Source: Diphasiastrum complanatum (lineage: Eukaryota; Streptophyta; Lycopodiopsida; Lycopodiales; Lycopodiaceae). Taken from it: DNA of 64,000 nt. Positions 59,883-64,000 of this stretch are shown one piece after another. The notes below the pieces were generated by a model that was not told the origin of the DNA, did no database searches, and saw nothing but the letters and a program-made list of their open reading frames with translations. A program made the translations under genes and the position numbers. Numbering within the stretch: the first letter of the stretch is position 1; each line of letters starts with the position of its first letter. The DNA is taken from contig CM055096.1 of NCBI GenBank assembly GCA_029204225.1, positions 47,501,079 to 47,565,078 of the forward strand. The letters are read 5' to 3'.

Positions 59883-60846
59883 ATGGCGACCAATTTGTAA
59901 CAAAGGGTTGTGAATGTGTTTGATGGTAGCAATTATGTTGTCTGGAAAAACAAAATAAAAATGCTACTCAAAGGAGAAGGCCTATGGAATGTAGTAGAAG
60001 GAATAGAGGAGTGACCACATGCAGATGTCGTGGAGTGGGGTAAGAAAAATAATATTGCCATGGTGCTCATCACCTTATCTCTAGCTGAAGATGTGATGAT
60101 GACTATGGTGGATTGTGAAACCAGCCATGAGATGTGGCAGAGTCCGTAGACTAAGCACGAGTAGAAGATTGGTGCAGAGATCTTGCATCTCAATAATCAG
60201 CTACTCAACATGAGAGGGGACGTATTTGATTTAGATAAGCATACTAGCAAATTAAAGAGCATTTTTGATCAGCTAGCATCTACGAACCAAAACCATGCAA
60301 TACCACTAAAGCAACAATTCTTGCACTTCATAAGTGACTCTTCCACTCTCTTTCCATAATCTGAGGTCTATACTCATGAGGGCACTAGATATGACATTCA
60401 ATGATGCTATGAAGGCTGCGGTGGATGAGTTAATCATGAGAGATCGAACTGACCCCCAAGATGACCAAGAACAAGCATCATTTGTCAAGAAGAAGAAGAA
60501 AAGAACCAATATCAATGTACATCTTCAAGCAAGAAAGGAAGCAACTCGAGGTCGATTATAGTGTGTGCACACTGCAAGAAAAAAGGCCATTCAGAGAGTG
60601 AATGTTGGGTGAACCCCAACATCGTCTACATTCACTACAAAAAGAAGGGCCACTCAGCCTTTGATTGTTGGTTCAATCCTAAAGCAGAAAAGAAGGACAA
60701 AGCCAATGTAGCAAAATCCTCCAGTCAACAAGAAGGAGAGCTTGATCAGGCCATGACTGCAAAGGATGTGATGGTAGTAGCCCCAAGCTTGAGAATAGTC
60801 ATTGATTTTGGAGCAACCTTACACATCAATTGTAGGAAGAAAGTTT
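59883..60846 (+). pseudogene. Copia gag and protease start of element E
   Basis: Starts MATNL, with a stop at codon 6. NVFDGSNYVVWKNKIK and GLWNVVEGIEE follow, then a helical capsid part with several stops and frame changes. Two zinc knuckles lie at ~60565-60670: CAHCKKKGHSESEC, and a degenerate second in which the first two cysteines read Y. Protease begins VIDFGATLHI at ~60799, again D-F-G for D-S-G. The double knuckle and DFG link it to element A. Confidence 0.85.
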
Positions 60847-61158
60847 AAAAAGACTGTAAGAACTCGAAAGGATCAAGAGAAGTCATTCTTGGATATGAGA
60901 GTAAATACAATGTTGAAAAATTGGAACTCTGCTCCTAAAGACTACCTCTGGATATAAAAACCTAGAGAGAGTACTATATGTTCCTACTTTAAGGATCAAC
61001 CTTCTATCAGTCGCCAAGATCATTGATCTGGGTCTCAGTGTGACCTTCAATAGTAGCAAATGTCAAATAAAAGACAGTGGGACAAACTAGGTGGTTGCAA
61101 CAACTAGAAGAAGAGACAATCGAATCACACTTATGTTCTAAGTTCGGCAGATCAGATC

Positions 61159-61439
61159 ATGGCTATCCTGGATGAAGAAGCTAGCAGAAGAAAAGGTAAT
61201 CTATATCACCTGAAGGTACGCCTGTCTGTAGATCAGGTGCATCAGACTCATGATGATTCGCCAGACACTCTGTGGCACAGGAGACTATGCCACATAAACT
61301 CAATGGCACTTTACCAAGCAAGCCATCATGGAGCAATAACATGCATCAGCATCTTGAATACAACCAGTTCGACCACTTGTGATGCATGTTTGAAGGGTAA
61401 GATGTCGCGCACCCCATTTGTCAAAGACACGTTAAAAAT
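61159..61439 (+). pseudogene. Copia pre-integrase domain of element E
   Basis: KGNLYHLKVRLSVDQVHQ, then LWHRRLCHINSMALYQASHH and CDACLKGKMSRTPF. This is the GAG-pre-integrase and integrase zinc domain, with H-x3-H and CxxC visible. The frame runs into the MITE-like insertion at 61440. Confidence 0.85.
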
Positions 61440-61562
61440 GGCATAACTTTTTAGTAGTAAGTCCGAATTTAGCAAAGTTTGGTGCATTGAAAAGCGCTCA
61501 ACAAGAGCTTTCCAATGATATGTTAGATGACATATTTTGAGCTACGATTAAAAAGTTATGGC
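61440..61562. mobile_element. MITE-like insertion with terminal inverted repeats
   Basis: GGCATAACTTTTTAG at the left end and TTAAAAAGTTATGGC at the right end form a ~13-bp inverted repeat around ~120 bp of non-coding sequence. It interrupts copia integrase. Confidence 0.55.
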
Positions 61563-61679
61563 AAGTCAAATGTATTAGTGTTATAATATTTTAATAATAT
61601 AAACTACATCTTGCACGAATTTTTAAATGGTCTTTTTGGAGCTCAAAACTCCTCTAATGCAAGATTCCCTGTCGTGTTC

Positions 61680-62060
61680 TGGATGTATGCGGTTGTAGCT
61701 ACTGCTTCAGTCCATAGTACCCTTGGAGCCTTCGATTAGGCCATCATGCATCTGGCAGCTTCCATCAGGGTCCTATTCTTTCTTTCTGCAACAATGTTGT
61801 GCTGCGGTGTGTAGGTTGCAGTCCTTCTGTGAATGATGTCACGATCATTGAAGAAGTCTGTGAAGCGATTCGAGATGTATTCGCCACCTCCATCTGTCTT
61901 GATCTGCTTCACTTTGTTGCATGTGCATCTCTCTGTCCAATTCACATATTCTGTGAATTTATCAAGTGTTTGAGATTTATTTTAAATAAAGTACACTCTG
62001 GAAAATTCACTATGAAGGTTATATAATATTTTGAGCCTCGTACTGAGATCACAGTGAAAG
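61680..62060 (-). pseudogene. Inverted integrase core block of element E
   Basis: On the minus strand: FTEYVNWTERC, VKQIKTDGGGEYI, YTPQHNIVAERKNRTLMEAARCMM and VLWTEAVATTAYIQN, i.e. the middle of copia integrase with its second D and its E. The blocks before it (61159-61439) and after it (62223 on) are on the plus strand in normal order, so only this segment is flipped. Similar ~30-bp sequences with GGTCTTTTTGGA and CTCCTCTAATG lie on both sides (61633-61664 and 62184-62213). Confidence 0.85.
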
Positions 62061-62222
62061 GCCCACAGATGTCAGAATGCATACTCAAAAAGTTACGTTA
62101 CTTAGATTTCAATTTTGAGTGTTTTGATTGGTCCATGTGTAAGAAAAAATTGAGAAAAAATATAAAAAGAATCTTTACAAAGGGTCTTTTTGGATTTAGA
62201 ACTCCTCTAATGTGTCCCTCAC

Positions 62223-63045
62223 ATGACACTACACGAGTTATGGTGGGGTAGAAAGCCCAACCTGTCTCACATCAGAATCTTTGGCTGTGCATCTTATGCA
62301 CATATTCCTTATAAGCTTCAAAAGAAGCTTGATGAGAAAGCTGAACAGGGATTTCTGGTAGGTTATGACAGCAATTCGTCATACTACAGAGTCTACATGT
62401 TAGACACAAACATTGTGAAAACAGTGAGAGATGTTAGATTTGATGAGAGCAGGACAATGGCCAATGATGATTCTATCAGCTATGAGGTTCTGGAGAGATA
62501 GTACTATGATTGCCACCAGTGATGGAGGGAGCAGAAGATGAACACGAAAACGAAGATTTTTGAGTCGCTTCCCATTCAAGTGACGAATCTGAAGATGAAA
62601 GATTCAAGAGATAGCCTACTACTACAGTTCCTGTAAACTAGGATGGTTTTGGAGCTAGCAGAGCAAACAAAGACAAGGCCTTGTTGTCCCAAGAGGATCT
62701 CCTAGAAGGTCGACAAGACCACGAAGAACGCCAGCAAGATACATGTCAGACAGCTCTGCTTCTACATCAGAAGAGTTCTGTGGATTTAGTGGCGAATCAC
62801 AGACTTTTGAGGAAGCGATTGAATGTCCAAAGAAGGACAAATGGATTCAAGCCATGAACGCAGAGATGGGGACGTTGCAGCCATTACCACATAAGCTCAA
62901 GACTGTCAAATACAAAATGGATTTTCAAGCTCAAATGTGGGCCAGATGGGAATGTCTCGAAATACAAGGCAAGACTAATAGCAAAGGTATTTTCTCAGAG
63001 ATATGGTATTGACTACTCTGATTTTCATGGATGCATATGGGTCAG
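62223..63045 (+). pseudogene. Copia integrase C-terminus and RT start of element E
   Basis: LHELWWGRKPNLSHIRIFGCASYAHIPYKLQKKLDEKAEQGFLVGY is the end of integrase and is highly similar to element A. After a linker with stops, FEEAIECPKKDKWIQAMNAEM, TVKYKM and, in a shifted frame, KYKARLIAKVFSQRYGIDYSDF begin reverse transcriptase. It breaks off near 63045, so the active site, RNase H and 3' LTR are missing. Confidence 0.88.
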
Positions 63046-63533
63046 ATCTAGTGACTACCCAAGTTTCAAGAGCTATCTCCCAAGGGATCTCCAAAAATCA
63101 TAAAAAAAGTGCTCTTTTAGAGTGTTTTTTGACGAGATCTTGAGATTCTCTGATTTTTAACTTTTGCAAACTGGTAATCAGCTTCATCCATGTTTGATTT
63201 GACTGTTGGCAGTTCTCTGAAAGTTCTGATGGACATTTGGTAACAGATCCATCAATTTTGGGTGAATTTTGCCCTTAATTTGCCATAGTTACTCAGATCA
63301 AGGTCTCTGATCTACAAATTTGGGGAGCTTATTGGCATAATCTGATGATCTGCTTCCTTCTTGATCCCATATGGATCTGGCTCCCTCTTGGATTCTGATG
63401 GATTTCCCCGATCTTGCCAAATCTAGCTGAATCTTGATGGATCTGCTTGATTTGGCTTGATCTTCCTAGATCTAGTTGTGATGTCCTAGCAGAATAGCTT
63501 TTCGTCACATGCCACCACCAATCTAAATCTATC
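63046..63533. other. Unassigned, non-coding
   Basis: Rich in GATCT/TTGATGGATC words and without coding motifs. The right part is probably the 3' untranslated part of the minus-strand gypsy element. Confidence 0.4.
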
Positions 63534-64000
63534 TCACTGCGGTGGCCAATACTTGTGCAATCGGCTACTGTTGATGGGTGTGTCGAACGGTGTCCCATCT
63601 AGCTTCTCTAGATTCATGGCTCCATGATTAAGAATTTTTTTGATCCGATAAGGACCTTCGCCTATGAATTTTAACTTTCCCTTGATCGCCTTGGTTTTAT
63701 ACATCAGGACCAGCCAATGATTTCTGAAATGAAGATCCTTCTTTTGTAATCTACGATTGTGCCATGCTTTGCATCTTTTTTTTTCAGCTACCAGTGTGTG
63801 CACAACTAGTAAGCGTGTTTCACAGAGTTTATGCAGAGCTTCGTGGTGTAGTTGTAGAGATTTGGATTCATTAAGACGTTGCGTTGTGGCAATCCTTAAT
63901 AAAGGTACTAAAAACTCTACTGGCATTATAGCATCATGACCATCTACCAATTGGAAAGGTGCTTGATCGGTGCTTCCCTTATACGCTGTCTTGAATGCCC
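63534..64000 (-). pseudogene. Ty3/gypsy integrase C-terminus (runs off the window)
   Basis: On the minus strand: AFKTAYKGSTDQAPFQLVDGHDAIMPVEFLVP, a coiled region with AEKKRCKAWHNRRLQKKDLHF, then the GPY/F module (IGEGPYRIKKI) and NSSRLHKYWPP before the stop at 63534. The visible ~155 codons have no break. I see no chromodomain after the GPY/F module. Upstream parts lie beyond 64000, so it may be a fragment. Confidence 0.85.

Overview
This is a plant nuclear window made almost entirely of decayed, nested transposable elements, with one convincing host gene. Plant origin is supported by copia elements primed by initiator-methionine tRNA, gypsy primer sites of the plant type, a TNP2/DUF4216 CACTA transposase remnant, degenerate CCCTAAA telomere-type repeats, and a heavy-metal-associated isoprenylated plant protein (HIPP) gene. 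The sequence does not resolve the species. Element density and decay suggest a large, repeat-rich genome.

Layout. 1-3687: 3' part of a Ty1/copia element with its LTR. 3717-4743: gag and gypsy-LTR fragments. 4756-12205: a minus-strand copia element (A) whose 5' leader was hit by a plus-strand copia element at 8066-11495, which has two ~1-kb LTRs and a GATAC target duplication. 12480-17236: a plus-strand Ty3/gypsy element cut off in its reverse transcriptase. 17237-17957: LTR of a minus-strand element (C), followed by unrecognised minus-strand coding sequence. That reading frame is split by another minus-strand copia element (D, 18756-22942). 23926-26091: a rearranged second copy of the first copia element. 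26995-27510: gypsy integrase fragment. 27529-30190: an array of palindromic hairpin units, then 7-bp repeats (CCCTTGG/CCCTTAG grading into CCCTAAA). 30645-39260: inverted duplications, gypsy LTRs, more 7-bp arrays, and a copia element (34581-37668) ending in a microsatellite and a gypsy chimera. 39440-40200: TNP2-type transposase remnant. 40231-44760: two copia remnants.

44800-48960 is the most interesting unit. Long inverted repeats flank a multi-exon, frameshifted gene with a recognisable SET (lysine methyltransferase-like) domain. 50090-52600 looks like a second DNA transposon, with an En/Spm (Ptta)-like exon and clusters of palindromic GCCACGCGTGGC sites. 53027-54926 holds gypsy gag and copia RT-RNase H fragments.

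55600-57063 is the host HIPP gene: a 5'-UTR intron, three coding exons, one heavy-metal (HMA) domain and a C-terminal CSIM prenylation box. 57064-59228 is mostly non-coding with one foldback element. 59229-63045: a plus-strand copia element (E) with an inverted integrase block. 63534-64000: minus-strand gypsy integrase C-terminus running off the window.

Functionally, the transposon genes are nearly all broken by stops, frameshifts or deletions. Only the HIPP gene looks intact. Many in-frame stops fit C-to-T change, as expected in methylated, silenced repeats.
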